23,189 nucleotides of DNA from Eubacterium sp. (GCA_023663915.1 JAMPGN010000041.1:1-23189); one strand, 5' to 3'. Shown: positions 7,993-17,905, counted from the first letter of the stretch. The notes: generated from the letters alone by a model not told the origin. Translations and numbers: made by a program.

Positions 7993-9003
7993 TTAGGATG
8001 CCTTTTTAAGCATATCATGAATGTAATGCATCAGACCATTTTCCGTTTCTATTCTGTACTTCTGCTTCACCATCATGTAATATCTCATAATTCGTTCCTT
8101 CGATAAAAGTTCACTGGAAGGGATGCCTTCACCATATCCTCTCCTCGCTTCCTTCCACGGTTCCTCGTTATGCGCAATCCGTTCCAATACCTTCCCGCCA
8201 TATATACCGAACGTATTTACAACGAGATCAATCGCCTTCCTTTCATCGTCTGTCAGTGCATCTTCTGTTCCTTCCAGCAGAGCAAAACGCGCATCCTCAA
8301 TCGGATTATATTTAAAATCGCGGAACAGATCGTACACTTCCGGATAAACAGGTCCGTGAACCCACGCCCTACAGTCTTCTATAAAAATTGGTTTTTCATA
8401 AATTGCGGAATAAATACCCTGAATGAAATAGAGCAGTTTTTGCAACATAAGCGGCGTTACTTCTTCCAACCGTTCAAAAACATAAGCAATCACCCTAAGC
8501 ATCTTCTCTGAAACCGAGAATAAACTTTCCAAACTATCTGCTTCCGCCATCGCCTTCTTATATGCCGCCTCTGTAATCTTCTCCCGGTTCTGTATCAGTT
8601 TTTGCTTCATATATGCTGGAGAAGCAAGCGCCGAACGGACGATATCCGAATACTCTTTGGACGGTACCTGTCCTTCCAGATATCTCGGTATCGTTACCTC
8701 TCCAAACCCAAGCGTCAAAGACAATGGCGACTTTCCGATCTTATAAATCTTCATAAGTTTTTCGATATCTTCAATGGATACAAGACCTTCTGCAGTCCTG
8801 TACTGCTCATCTACCTCTTGAATATTCTTATCGATCAGTCCGGGAATGCTCATTTCTTCACCGCATTCGGCGCATACTGCTACCGTAATACTAAAGGTAT
8901 AATCCTTATCCTTTATCGTTTTCACGATCTCCCTTTTCTGCAAAAAATATTCTGTCTCCCGCCTGCATTCTATGCAAAAATCCCTTCTTCCCTTCTCCGC
9001 CAT
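7993..9003 (-). CDS. Zinc-finger (YgiT/MqsA-like) + Panacea (DUF4065/SocA-type) antitoxin
   Basis: A 336-residue antitoxin-type protein. The N-terminus has paired cysteines, CIEC (10-13) and CAEC (44-47), as in the MqsA/YgiT zinc finger. A helix-turn-helix-like middle follows (about 75-125, containing LSLTLGFGEVTIPRYLEG). The Panacea/DUF4065 domain is at about 165-310, with LQKLLYFIQGIYSAIYEKP and AWVHGPVYPEVYDLF. Panacea domains are known to neutralise many unrelated toxins, and the N-terminal part normally binds the operator. Start ATG 9003 has GGAGGAGGT 4 bases upstream. A full toxin gene would be expected just upstream, but only a short remnant is there. The gene has its own promoter and is cut off from the DISARM operon by a terminator. 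A role in the island beyond TA is speculation. Confidence 0.8.
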   Translation of the reverse strand: MAEKGRRDFCIECRRETEYFLQKREIVKTIKDKDYTFSITVAVCAECGEEMSIPGLIDKNIQEVDEQYRTAEGLVSIEDIEKLMKIYKIGKSPLSLTLGFGEVTIPRYLEGQVPSKEYSDIVRSALASPAYMKQKLIQNREKITEAAYKKAMAEADSLESLFSVSEKMLRVIAYVFERLEEVTPLMLQKLLYFIQGIYSAIYEKPIFIEDCRAWVHGPVYPEVYDLFRDFKYNPIEDARFALLEGTEDALTDDERKAIDLVVNTFGIYGGKVLERIAHNEEPWKEARRGYGEGIPSSELLSKERIMRYYMMVKQKYRIETENGLMHYIHDMLKKAS

Positions 9004-9098
9004 AATGACCTCCTCCGTTCAAGCCGGTACCTTCCATTTCCAACAGCTTCTTTTACTTCGGAAAGATACTGTTCTATGTCTCTTTTATCTATGCGCAA
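8970..9098 (-). pseudogene. Remnant of a toxin N-terminus (possibly MqsR-like)
   Basis: Starting from TTG 9098, with GGAGG 8 bases upstream, the frame reads MRIDKRDIEQYLSEVKEAVG then NGRYRLERRRS, and runs off frame through the antitoxin's Shine-Dalgarno and first codons to a stop at 8970. The first 25 or so residues resemble, from memory, the N-terminal helix of MqsR-like toxins of Bacillota. Everything after RYRLER is out of character because it is the antitoxin's own start region read in another frame. The rest of a normal toxin (about 80-100 residues) is missing, consistent with an internal deletion. A longer ATG-initiated reading from 9200 exists but would start upstream of the promoter. 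Confidence 0.45.
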
Positions 9099-9150
9099 TA
9101 TTTTATCCTCCGCAGAGTGTATGATGCATTTTTTTATTTTTTCTATCATT

Positions 9151-9179
9151 AGCATAGCTTCATGATCGAATTTTGTCAA
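9151..9179 (-). promoter_or_regulatory. Promoter of the toxin-antitoxin locus
   Basis: On the minus strand, TTGACA (9174-9179), a 17-base spacer and TATGCT (9151-9156). It lies between the Nudix terminator and the toxin remnant, so it gives the antitoxin locus independent transcription. Confidence 0.65.
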
Positions 9180-9211
9180 TATGCAATCATTGAAAAACAT
9201 CTCAAGTTCTC

Positions 9212-9241
9212 AAAAAAACTCCCAATCAAATTGAGAGTTTT
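9212..9241 (-). terminator. Rho-independent terminator of the DISARM-Nudix operon
   Basis: On the minus strand an 11-bp stem (AAACTCTCAAT / ATTGGGAGTTT, one G-U pair) with a 3-base TTG loop is followed by a run of seven T. It lies 43 bases after the Nudix stop. The opposite strand also ends in a short T run, so it could work weakly both ways. Confidence 0.85.
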
Positions 9242-9283
9242 AATTTGTCTTTATGTATTTCATAAAATACTTATGAACGCAGC

Positions 9284-9685
9284 TTATCGCATCATATTCT
9301 CTAACATCTGAATCAGCGACAGATCCGCCGGAAGCCACTGGACATCGTACAATTCTCCCTTCGTAAGCCATCTGGCAGCTTCCGCTTCCTTGAGGGTCAG
9401 AGCGCCTGTATTCATTTCCGCCAAAAAACAATCCATTGAAAGGTGAAAAGCCGGATAATCATATTCGATCGTGCAAACCAGCTGACCCACCGTGATATCA
9501 GTATCCAATTCCTCCCGAATCTCTCTTCTTAGCGCCTCTTTAGACGATTCCCCCGCTTCAAGCTTACCGCCGGGAAATTCCCATTGCCCCTTAAATTCTC
9601 CGTATCCTCTTGCCGTTGCAAAAATCTTGGAAGGGGCTTCCATGTCATCACAAATTATTGCCGCCGCTACGCGTAGGGTTTTCAT
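9284..9685 (-). CDS. Nudix hydrolase (MutT-like)
   Basis: A 133-residue single-domain Nudix enzyme. The Nudix box is complete at about 40-62: GKLEAGE, then seven residues, then REIREEL, with the catalytic glutamates in place. The N-terminus (KTLRVAAAIICDD) and WEFPGGKLE match 8-oxo-dGTP/(deoxy)nucleoside triphosphate pyrophosphohydrolases. It lies 48 bases after drmB and before the terminator at 9212-9241, with no promoter of its own that I can see, so it is most likely the last gene of the DISARM transcript. Its substrate is not visible. Nucleotide-pool cleaning, removal of a modified nucleotide, or hydrolysis of a signal nucleotide are all possible. The Shine-Dalgarno is weak, which suggests low expression or coupling. 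Confidence 0.85.
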   Translation of the reverse strand: MKTLRVAAAIICDDMEAPSKIFATARGYGEFKGQWEFPGGKLEAGESSKEALRREIREELDTDITVGQLVCTIEYDYPAFHLSMDCFLAEMNTGALTLKEAEAARWLTKGELYDVQWLPADLSLIQMLENMMR

Positions 9686-9733
9686 ACCTATTGTCTACCA
9701 ATCCTTTTATTGAATGAAAAGCACAGTTTCTTA

Positions 9734-11587
9734 TCAAAATATATCCCTCCAAAAACCGATTCCCTTATTATCATATGTTCCGATAACCAATCCTCTATCT
9801 AAAAATGCATTACGCTCTTCGCAACAAGTTTCAGGCAGCAATCCACAAGCATGACAAGCCGCAAGATTTAAGGAATCTCGCCCCTGCCCTTTACTCATAA
9901 TACACACAGGATCATTAGAACACGTTTGCGCATGTTCTATAGCTTTTTTCAATATTTTCGGAAAAGTATCTGATCTGCCCTGCCTAACCAAACCGCCTAG
10001 TGTTCCTTCCGAATCTCCGCTGGCTGTATAAATAAAAATCCCCGCCATGGCTTTACCATCAAATTCCTCTGAACAATATAAACGCTCGCTTAATGAAGCA
10101 ATACTATAACCGCATTCAAAACTTAACTGTGAAATTAAAAGATGCGAAAGCGTATGCAACATAATAAATTTAGGCGTAATCGTTCTTGGGTAGTTCTTTC
10201 CGATAAATGAAGTCGAATAATTTTCGTTTATTCTCTTTGCCCTCTCAACTACTGCCGGATTATCTGCTATCCATTTATCAATATCTGACTGCTCAAATTC
10301 AATAAATATGCCCTCTCCCCGAACTTCATATGCTGGATACCACCGTGTATCCGATTCTTTGACATCCACAAACCCTTTGTTATTTCTGTTCATTGCAGGA
10401 TTAATTCTTGAAAAGCCAATCAAAGCATTTACCACACGTACTTTATCTATCAATGAAATAGATTTTATATGTGGTATTTTATATTCTTCAATATCCATTT
10501 CTTCTCGTGAAAAATCCCCTAGAGCTTTTTCGAACGAAGAAGAAATTTCACCTGTTAATGCATAATACTCATCAATTCGATACTGTATTCCTGTGACATC
10601 AATTTCTGACGTTTCCAGTTCCAGCCATTTTTTTATGAGAATTTTCTCTACATCATCCTTTAACGCACCAACTTCCAGTGCAATTTTTTCAGTCCATTTT
10701 GGCAACCGTTTTTTTATGGTATTAAGCTTATTTTCTGGTTCTTCGTCACTTATTACGGTAACGCAATCCTCAAAAGCCTTACTCTTCTCTATCTTTATAT
10801 TCAATTTATCCGCATACGGCGGAATGACCAAAGAGCTGTAAACAACAGGAAAATATACCGATGAGGCACCTCTTTGTACAGTTTTAGGATAACACGGACA
10901 TTTTTCACGAATATGTCTAAAAGGATGATTTCCATCGCATCTAAAAAAATCAGTACCTGCATCTTGATCCAATTTTTCAAAACAATCTTTATCAAAAGCT
11001 CCCTTTAAAGACGCAGTCGCTCCACAAGAGCAGCTTAAACTAAGTCCTTCAAGTCCTTCCGTACCAGATGCACCAGTTTTAAATTTTAATGCAGGTGTAC
11101 CGCAAACAGGCTTTTTCGATTTTGTATGAACCCATTTTATCCAAGGAAAATCATTCAAGTGCCCTTTCTCGCAAACTGTTACGATACGTGCCACAACAAG
11201 ATCTTGTTTGCATTTCGAACATTGCATATGCTCGACCATATATTCATCTCGTTCTAAAATCTTAGAATTAACTTCTTTTCTATATTCGTCAATCCATTTC
11301 TGCAATGGTTGAAATTTTCTGCATTTAGGACAAAAATACCATTGCGGAAACCGCGCATATGCAATATTAGTCGGTATGGCAAAATAGTCAACTCCTAATG
11401 CCTTGGCAAACCGATCATCATAAATTTTCACGGTATCCCCGCTCCAGTATTCCGGTGAAGCCGTAACCAGTGTTTGATCCGGAAAATCGACCATTGCACC
11501 AACACCATATTGTAAAACCGCCTGTGCTGCACGTACAGAATGCGATACCCTATTCAAATCAACTTTTCCTTTAATTTGTTCAGACAT
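9734..11587 (-). CDS. drmB: DISARM protein DrmB (DUF1998)
   Basis: Partner of the DrmA helicase; DrmA-DrmB is the DNA-binding core of DISARM. The 617-residue protein has many metal-binding-type cysteine pairs: CPKC (86-89), CSKC (123-126), C139/H143 and CSC near 186-188. The C-terminal DUF1998 part has HTLSHLLISQLSFECGY near 476-492, GIFIYTASGDSEGTLGGL, and the terminal cysteine cluster CSNDPVC (from about 552) and CHACG (about 576). The early stretch AVLQYGVGAMVDFPDQTLV is also typical. ATG 11587 follows the drmA stop by 4 bases, with GGGAGG placed inside the end of drmA, so the two genes are translationally coupled. DUF1998 also occurs in other helicase-linked systems, but order and partners favour DrmB. 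Confidence 0.85.
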   Translation of the reverse strand: MSEQIKGKVDLNRVSHSVRAAQAVLQYGVGAMVDFPDQTLVTASPEYWSGDTVKIYDDRFAKALGVDYFAIPTNIAYARFPQWYFCPKCRKFQPLQKWIDEYRKEVNSKILERDEYMVEHMQCSKCKQDLVVARIVTVCEKGHLNDFPWIKWVHTKSKKPVCGTPALKFKTGASGTEGLEGLSLSCSCGATASLKGAFDKDCFEKLDQDAGTDFFRCDGNHPFRHIREKCPCYPKTVQRGASSVYFPVVYSSLVIPPYADKLNIKIEKSKAFEDCVTVISDEEPENKLNTIKKRLPKWTEKIALEVGALKDDVEKILIKKWLELETSEIDVTGIQYRIDEYYALTGEISSSFEKALGDFSREEMDIEEYKIPHIKSISLIDKVRVVNALIGFSRINPAMNRNNKGFVDVKESDTRWYPAYEVRGEGIFIEFEQSDIDKWIADNPAVVERAKRINENYSTSFIGKNYPRTITPKFIMLHTLSHLLISQLSFECGYSIASLSERLYCSEEFDGKAMAGIFIYTASGDSEGTLGGLVRQGRSDTFPKILKKAIEHAQTCSNDPVCIMSKGQGRDSLNLAACHACGLLPETCCEERNAFLDRGLVIGTYDNKGIGFWRDIF

Positions 11588-11591
11588 TAAA

Positions 11592-14500
11592 TTATTCCTC
11601 CCATATTACAACACTTCCCGTTACAGGGGCATCAACATTTCGCATTGATGTAAGTGTGTCAATAGCTACATCTCTTCCCGCAGAGTTATATTGTCTTAAC
11701 AATCGGCGTTCTTCGGAATTCGGCGGAGATACCATAAATCTTCTGCCAAAATAGAACGGAATCTTAACCCCATCCTGATTGCATTCATCTACAAATTCCT
11801 GCCATTTTTCAAAAAATTCCTGTATCTCCGAACGGACATCTTCTATATCATCCTTTAATTGATTCTCCGAACGGGCGTTAATGCTTTTTATACGATTCAA
11901 AACAAATTCTTGAATCTCAGATATGTCTTTCTCCAAATCGCCCATATCAAACTTTTGAGCATCTTTGTCATCTTTCCATTCTTCTTTTTGTCTCAACATT
12001 GCCGTAAGAACGGCATGTAACGCACGTTCACGCGCTGGTTTTGAAAATGGCGTAGCCCCGGTCGGTTCAACAAACCGATAAAACGATTCGTGATAAGAAC
12101 GAAACCTTTCATAATGTGACCGATCTCTGCTCTTCGTCGCATCATACTGTATAAAACATAATCCCGGAAAAGAACGTCCCACCCGACTGGACGCCTGTAT
12201 ATATTCACTGGTTAATTTTGGCTGACCAACCATAAGCATTACATTAAGCCTTGCAACATCAATTCCAACCGAAATCATATTCGTTGCCAACAAAACGCTT
12301 GAAGCATATTGCTTTGCTTCCATATTCTCTTTGGAATACTCAATCTTCTCCAATTTATCCAATGTTTCGTTTAACTCGGTGGTTGACACTCTGCTGGTCA
12401 GTTCATCCGCCCTAACAATTAGTCGTCTTGTTGTAAACATCCTATTGGCAGTTCTGATAATAAAATCTTTTACGTCATCATCTACTAACGTGGATGCCTT
12501 CCCCAGATCTTTCAAACTATTAAAATAAACCGTCAATGTCCAAAGTTTATCCTTTATTTCATCTGGCAGATCCATTGTATATACTTTCTGCATCAATGCT
12601 GCCATCATACGTATTTCCATCATCGCTTTTGTTTTCCCAGAAGGCATAATACCGATATACTTTCTTCCGTAGATTCCTTTTCCGTAATCAATGGTTGCCT
12701 CTCGTGCAAAAAAGGAATCCTCGGCATCTAATCCGGGGGCAGGGAACTGTACCACTTCCCTATTATATAATACGGAGCATTGTTCTTTTGCTCTCCTGAT
12801 TGTTGCCGTAGAAGCAATAATTTTGGGATAAACCCCCTTTTGGCTACAAATTCCGTCAACGGCGGTTTCATATAGACCTACAACCGTACCTAAAGCCCCT
12901 GATATAAGGTGAAGTTCGTCCTGTATAATTAATTCCGGTGCTCTGTTATTGCTCCCCGTTCCAAAGAAAGCACCTATCCGCCCGTCCCACGGCATCATTG
13001 CAAATTTGTCAACCGTACCGAATAAAAGCGTAGGCGGATTACGATATAATTCATCATCAATGATTTGAATAGGAAGCTTGTTTGTAAAAACACACGCTTC
13101 CTGCGGACAAAACATATAAAAATGCTTCCCGCTATCCATGTTATACCCCCATTCGCCAACCAATTTGCTGTCTCTGTCGTCCTTTACCATTTTCGTCCCG
13201 CACCAAGGGCATTTTAAAACCTGAAATTTATTATGCCTCTCTTTTTCACTGCGCACATAGTAATGTTTACTGACCCCTCGCAGCTTCTCTAAATGATAAT
13301 TTGCAGAATTCTTGCCGTCATTTCTATTTGGAATATGTGTACCTCCGATCCATAAACCAATCGAAATCGGTTCTTTTCCTAATGAATACATCGGATATTT
13401 ACGGTGCTTTATGGTATATTGTTGTCGAATATATTCACATGCACATATCAGTGTCGCCGCACGTGTAAATTGCTGTGCCGCCAAAAGGCGTAATGTATAT
13501 CTCATAAGTACGGCTGTCCCTGCCGCCTCTTTTGAACGAACCAACCGCCTATAGAATATCGTAAAAGCCGTCAACCCCAAATATGCCTCTGTTTTACCTC
13601 CACCAGTAGGAAACCATATCAAATCGACAATATTGCGTTCCGGTGACTCATCATAAACAATAGAATTGATATCCATTAGCAAAAACGCAATCTGAAACGG
13701 TCTCCAACGGCAATTTGTATCATCCTCTTTATTATAATCCACATTGCGAAGCCAATCCGATATTTCTTGGTCTCCCGGATATCGATCCGCATTTTTCTTT
13801 GCCATATCCGATTGCATAGCAATGTGTATCCGTTGCATAAACATTGCCCTATTCGCTAAAAGAAACGCTTTATAGGCACTTTCATTTTCTTTCAAAGTTG
13901 TAATACCAGAATACATTCTTTCATAAGCTCGTCTACATCTCTCGATGTTCTTTGAAGCCGTCGAAACATATTTAGCATCAAGCGATGACACCATTTTCTC
14001 TAAATTATCAACCCAATCCTTATATAAATCCACTAAACCGCGCATAGAAGAAAGCTTTATATCTTTATCTGTCGAATTCAAATCTGACAAATATTTCATT
14101 GACAATTCATTATCTCTTAACGTACTATTCTGTGGAAGCGAAAAATCCATGGCAGGGATTTCCTCTACAGGGAAAAAATCATTCCAGACACTACCCTTGC
14201 CTTGCTCATCAATGTCCCAGTCTACCGAAGTACCAAGCCCCGTACCGTATATTTTTTTATGGCGATAAAGAAGTTCAAGAGAACTTTCTTCTTCATCCAT
14301 TGTATGCACATCTGAATTGGGAGTATTTTCAACAAAGGAAAAATCATTATTCTGAGTACTAATTTTAATGCATGATTGGAATATACAATGATTGGCTTTT
14401 GCCGGGACTTCTTCAACCTCATTTACAAGCATAACCGTAATTGACCATACATCATCCGATACCTTCGTTCGTAAAGCAACTATTTTCGCACTGGTTCCGT

Positions 14501-15284
14501 CAAGTTCTCTATTTGATTCATCATCAATATATTCACCTTTTGAAAAATCCAATACAAACTCCGAAATTTCATGTGGAACACGGACATATCCCGCACTACA
14601 ATAATCCACAAATCTATATGCTATTTGCTTCAAAATCTGATATTCATTTTCGGGAATAGTATCTTTCTCGAAAATATCTTTGACTTCTTTTGCTTTAATC
14701 TGAGATAGCAGCTTAATTGTCCCCGTATTATTGTCATAAGACATTTTATGTGCAAGTTCCGGCGGAATTGCATAATGTTCAGAATCTGAAGGAGTATATG
14801 GTATTGCACAATCCGTTATTAACGCCTTTCTGTATGTTGCGAACGTTACTTTTCCCTTTATAATATCAGCATTTCCCTTTACAAGAAAAGTAATGCCCAT
14901 TGATGAGGGCATATACTGCATAGACATACCGATCTCTTCATCCAAATTTTCATCTGCCGTTTCATCAAATTCAGGTACATGTTTATATCGTTCCTGTACA
15001 GGTTCCGTCTGAATCTCCGACTCCGTATCAGATTCTTCTTCCTTTTCGGTACTCCCGTCCGCTTCCGATAAAGGAACTGTTTCATCGTTATCCTGATTCA
15101 TTTGATTCCCTTGCGGAAAAAGTATTCCCACAGAATAACGGCTTGTCGGCGTACTGGAAATAAGTTCATGCTCAATATCTGGTAAAGAAAATTCCGAACC
15201 CGGTCCAAGTAGTTCCGATTTAATAATTTTAATATACTCTTCTCGTGCGTCAATCAATTGTTTTCTAATTTCACTCTTGTTCAC
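11592..15284 (-). CDS. drmA: DISARM helicase DrmA
   Basis: A 1230-residue superfamily 2 helicase. Walker A is FPTGGGKTEAYLGL near residues 558-572. The DEAD-like box is DELH (about 788-792, in IIQDELHLISGALGT), followed by the motif III-like ASTATIRR. The second RecA lobe has LLATNMISVGIDVAR near 1000 and the arginine-finger motif QASSRVGRSFPG near 1030. A four-cysteine insert between the lobes (CPWCG near 691, CPQEAC near 725) probably binds zinc. The N-terminus has a long acidic stretch (about 60-118). It starts with GTG at 15284, overlapping the drmE stop by 4 bases, with GGAGGT 6 bases upstream. DrmA with DrmB recognises foreign DNA in DISARM. The length and order fit DISARM class 2. Confidence 0.88.
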   Translation of the reverse strand: MNKSEIRKQLIDAREEYIKIIKSELLGPGSEFSLPDIEHELISSTPTSRYSVGILFPQGNQMNQDNDETVPLSEADGSTEKEEESDTESEIQTEPVQERYKHVPEFDETADENLDEEIGMSMQYMPSSMGITFLVKGNADIIKGKVTFATYRKALITDCAIPYTPSDSEHYAIPPELAHKMSYDNNTGTIKLLSQIKAKEVKDIFEKDTIPENEYQILKQIAYRFVDYCSAGYVRVPHEISEFVLDFSKGEYIDDESNRELDGTSAKIVALRTKVSDDVWSITVMLVNEVEEVPAKANHCIFQSCIKISTQNNDFSFVENTPNSDVHTMDEEESSLELLYRHKKIYGTGLGTSVDWDIDEQGKGSVWNDFFPVEEIPAMDFSLPQNSTLRDNELSMKYLSDLNSTDKDIKLSSMRGLVDLYKDWVDNLEKMVSSLDAKYVSTASKNIERCRRAYERMYSGITTLKENESAYKAFLLANRAMFMQRIHIAMQSDMAKKNADRYPGDQEISDWLRNVDYNKEDDTNCRWRPFQIAFLLMDINSIVYDESPERNIVDLIWFPTGGGKTEAYLGLTAFTIFYRRLVRSKEAAGTAVLMRYTLRLLAAQQFTRAATLICACEYIRQQYTIKHRKYPMYSLGKEPISIGLWIGGTHIPNRNDGKNSANYHLEKLRGVSKHYYVRSEKERHNKFQVLKCPWCGTKMVKDDRDSKLVGEWGYNMDSGKHFYMFCPQEACVFTNKLPIQIIDDELYRNPPTLLFGTVDKFAMMPWDGRIGAFFGTGSNNRAPELIIQDELHLISGALGTVVGLYETAVDGICSQKGVYPKIIASTATIRRAKEQCSVLYNREVVQFPAPGLDAEDSFFAREATIDYGKGIYGRKYIGIMPSGKTKAMMEIRMMAALMQKVYTMDLPDEIKDKLWTLTVYFNSLKDLGKASTLVDDDVKDFIIRTANRMFTTRRLIVRADELTSRVSTTELNETLDKLEKIEYSKENMEAKQYASSVLLATNMISVGIDVARLNVMLMVGQPKLTSEYIQASSRVGRSFPGLCFIQYDATKSRDRSHYERFRSYHESFYRFVEPTGATPFSKPARERALHAVLTAMLRQKEEWKDDKDAQKFDMGDLEKDISEIQEFVLNRIKSINARSENQLKDDIEDVRSEIQEFFEKWQEFVDECNQDGVKIPFYFGRRFMVSPPNSEERRLLRQYNSAGRDVAIDTLTSMRNVDAPVTGSVVIWEE

Positions 15285-17905
15285 ATCAATACCTCCGCTT
15301 CTGTAATCGGCTTATTTACCAAGTTAATACTTACATTCGTACTTTCATCCAATTCTACAATCTTCTCTAATTCCAGTATTTCTGAAAGATTATCCACATT
15401 ATTATATACAACTTCAAATAAACTTCCTTCTTGCGGAATATGTCCGCTCAGCTTATTATTAATCGCTTTACCGATAAGTCCAAGGATCTCCCTACGTTCA
15501 TGCCTAACAATTCGACATGCTTCAAAATGTCCGTTAATATCACCCAACAGTCTTGCATCTTGAGTAACTTGGGCAATATATTTCATGGTTTTTACATCTC
15601 TAGGTCCCACAATATGGCTATCTTCTACTATCCATGACCGAACCGCAACGTCTTGTAATGAACTTCCCACCTTATGTAGTTCTCTTGCAATATCTCGATA
15701 TGTATAATTTCTCTCTTTCTTATATCTTCTTAACGCTTTTTTCCAATATGTAGCCTTTTCAGAAGCTTCTAATACATTTTTGCTCAATTTTTCCATTTCA
15801 AGCAATTTTTCATATATGAAGTCCACAATATTTTTTGTATAGTCATCTCTTCTTATAAATACTAAGAAATCACCTGAAAGTAATTTATCTACCTTTTTCT
15901 CCGCTACATTTCCTGCATCGTAATCAAACACAACTGCCTCATAATATTTTGAGAAAAAAATCCGTTCACCAGTCACGAACACGCCTACATGCTTAACTTC
16001 TGAAGTAGGGGAATTGCTATTGAAAGCAAGCCCACCCTCTACAAATTTTTTGATATCCAGAGCATTCAGTTTTTCAATATATTCCTCTAAATCAGAAAAG
16101 TTCTGAACAATAATTTCCTCTTCTTTATCTTCTTTTTTTGTATATGTATCTTCCAGTATTTCCTCATTATACTTAGTACTACTAATTTTAGAATCCAATC
16201 TTTTCTCGGACTCATCTTTTTTCTTCTTTCGATAATCAAACAATTTATTTTCACATTCATACAACAAAATATCAATGTTTTTTGCTGCATAACACTGTAA
16301 TGGATCAAACTTCTTACCTCTTATATCTCCGACAACAAGAATAAATTCATATTCATGAGCTGCATCAAAACGATTCGCTGTAACACATGTAACACCATCA
16401 TTGTCTTTCAAAACATCCGTCAAAACCAACATCTCTGCATAATAAGCTTTCGGTACAACTATTGCAGTTTTTCTACCGCTATGTTCTGCCAAATAGTTCT
16501 CTACCGCCAATGCTTTCGGAGAGTAATCCATAAACTCATAATATTTTTCTTCTATATCGCATATCACAGCAATGCACAGATCATCCACCTCTCTAGCTTT
16601 AGCTGCAACATCCCATAGTCTATCAATACGCTCTCTTGGAGATAAAACATTAGCACCATTCTTTAAATTTGTAATTGAATTCTCCATCTGGCACATTGAA
16701 AATGCGGATGTAGTTAATAAATTCAATAGCCCATACGCAGATACAATAAATTCGTTTTTCTGTTCGTCAATCCAATTGGATTGCATAATTAAACGCAGGT
16801 TTTTTTTAATCTCACAATATTCATCCCATGTCCACCCACCAGAAACAGGAATCGGTGAAACTTCATTATTAACAATATTATTAATCTGTTTTTCCAACTT
16901 TTCCGTAAAAGAATTAGCACATTTAATTCCTATATTATTTGACAAATACCTTTTCGTGCATGCAAATATGTTCGCCTCCTCATACATATCTATAATATGG
17001 TCACTTGCATCAACACTAAGTAACAAAGCAATATGTACAAAATAAAGGGATTTTCTTCTTAACAAATCGGCTAACTCGGAACTGTTTTCTGTTAAAGAAT
17101 GTACTTCGTTGACAAGTAATCCCACCACTTTATTTCCATCTTTATTCAGGACAAGATCTCTTGCAACAGACATTTTCCCAGCCACTTTAAGAACCGGCGT
17201 AGATTTTGTCGGATTAGTTCCAAACTGTATTTCTTCCTGACCTGTATAATATGCCGCTGGAACAATATCAAGCAACCCTATTTTCTTTTTCTCCTCATAT
17301 ACAATATTCAGGTGTTTACAGATTTCCAAAAAGTCTCCCTTATTAGATACAATGACAACCGCTACATTAATTGAACTTGGAACCTCTATCATAGGTATAT
17401 CAAAAACATACGATAGAAATTCCTCACGGTTTGTTTTTACCTTACGTACACCTCTTCCATCAGTCCGCGAAGATGTGCCATAATATGGCTTTATCAAATG
17501 TTTGTTGCACATAAAGCGTACTTTTCGTATTAATTCGCCGTTTTTACCTTTTGCATCCTGTCCAAGAACCATATATTTAATTCCGCTATCTTCTTCCAAT
17601 CCTTTCCAACGATATCTTTTATTTTCAAACATCACCATAGCACCAATTTGAAGTTGAGAAATAATATCGTCATTTGTCCAAAGATTATAAGACAGACATC
17701 CCAATGTAACGGCTACAACGGATATGACATCAAAACAAATCGAACCTGTGTGCAATGCAAAACTAACGGAATGCGTTTCACCAGCAATAACTTTATCAAA
17801 GAACTTGATATAACATTCTATAATACTTTCTTTTGAAATCAGTGCATCATCATAATAAATATTACATTTATCCAGCATGGCACTTATAAAATTATTAGTC
17901 ATCAT
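15281..17905 (-). CDS. drmE: DISARM class 2 protein DrmE
   Basis: An 874-residue protein of no obvious enzymatic family, placed immediately before drmA as DrmE is in class 2 DISARM. Its N-terminus (FALHTGSICFDVISVVAVTL near 40-60, then IGAMVMFENKRYRWKGLEED) agrees with my memory of DrmE. The middle holds a highly charged lysine/glutamate linker (about 557-605). The C-terminal quarter has a possible helix-turn-helix (YTYRDIARELHKVGSSL, about 731-747). No Walker A is visible. I place the start at ATG 17905 because AGGTGG lies about 11 bases upstream; a GTG at 17920 would sit inside that Shine-Dalgarno. The gene overlaps drmA by 4 bases. The call depends mainly on context plus weak sequence memory. 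Base composition is AT-rich, like drmA and drmB. Confidence 0.72.
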   Translation of the reverse strand: MMTNNFISAMLDKCNIYYDDALISKESIIECYIKFFDKVIAGETHSVSFALHTGSICFDVISVVAVTLGCLSYNLWTNDDIISQLQIGAMVMFENKRYRWKGLEEDSGIKYMVLGQDAKGKNGELIRKVRFMCNKHLIKPYYGTSSRTDGRGVRKVKTNREEFLSYVFDIPMIEVPSSINVAVVIVSNKGDFLEICKHLNIVYEEKKKIGLLDIVPAAYYTGQEEIQFGTNPTKSTPVLKVAGKMSVARDLVLNKDGNKVVGLLVNEVHSLTENSSELADLLRRKSLYFVHIALLLSVDASDHIIDMYEEANIFACTKRYLSNNIGIKCANSFTEKLEKQINNIVNNEVSPIPVSGGWTWDEYCEIKKNLRLIMQSNWIDEQKNEFIVSAYGLLNLLTTSAFSMCQMENSITNLKNGANVLSPRERIDRLWDVAAKAREVDDLCIAVICDIEEKYYEFMDYSPKALAVENYLAEHSGRKTAIVVPKAYYAEMLVLTDVLKDNDGVTCVTANRFDAAHEYEFILVVGDIRGKKFDPLQCYAAKNIDILLYECENKLFDYRKKKKDESEKRLDSKISSTKYNEEILEDTYTKKEDKEEEIIVQNFSDLEEYIEKLNALDIKKFVEGGLAFNSNSPTSEVKHVGVFVTGERIFFSKYYEAVVFDYDAGNVAEKKVDKLLSGDFLVFIRRDDYTKNIVDFIYEKLLEMEKLSKNVLEASEKATYWKKALRRYKKERNYTYRDIARELHKVGSSLQDVAVRSWIVEDSHIVGPRDVKTMKYIAQVTQDARLLGDINGHFEACRIVRHERREILGLIGKAINNKLSGHIPQEGSLFEVVYNNVDNLSEILELEKIVELDESTNVSINLVNKPITEAEVLM

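Noticed and set aside
9099..9200. Upstream extension of the toxin remnant from ATG 9200.
   Set aside because: That ATG lies upstream of the -35 box and the extension covers the promoter itself. The TTG at 9098 has the good ribosome site.
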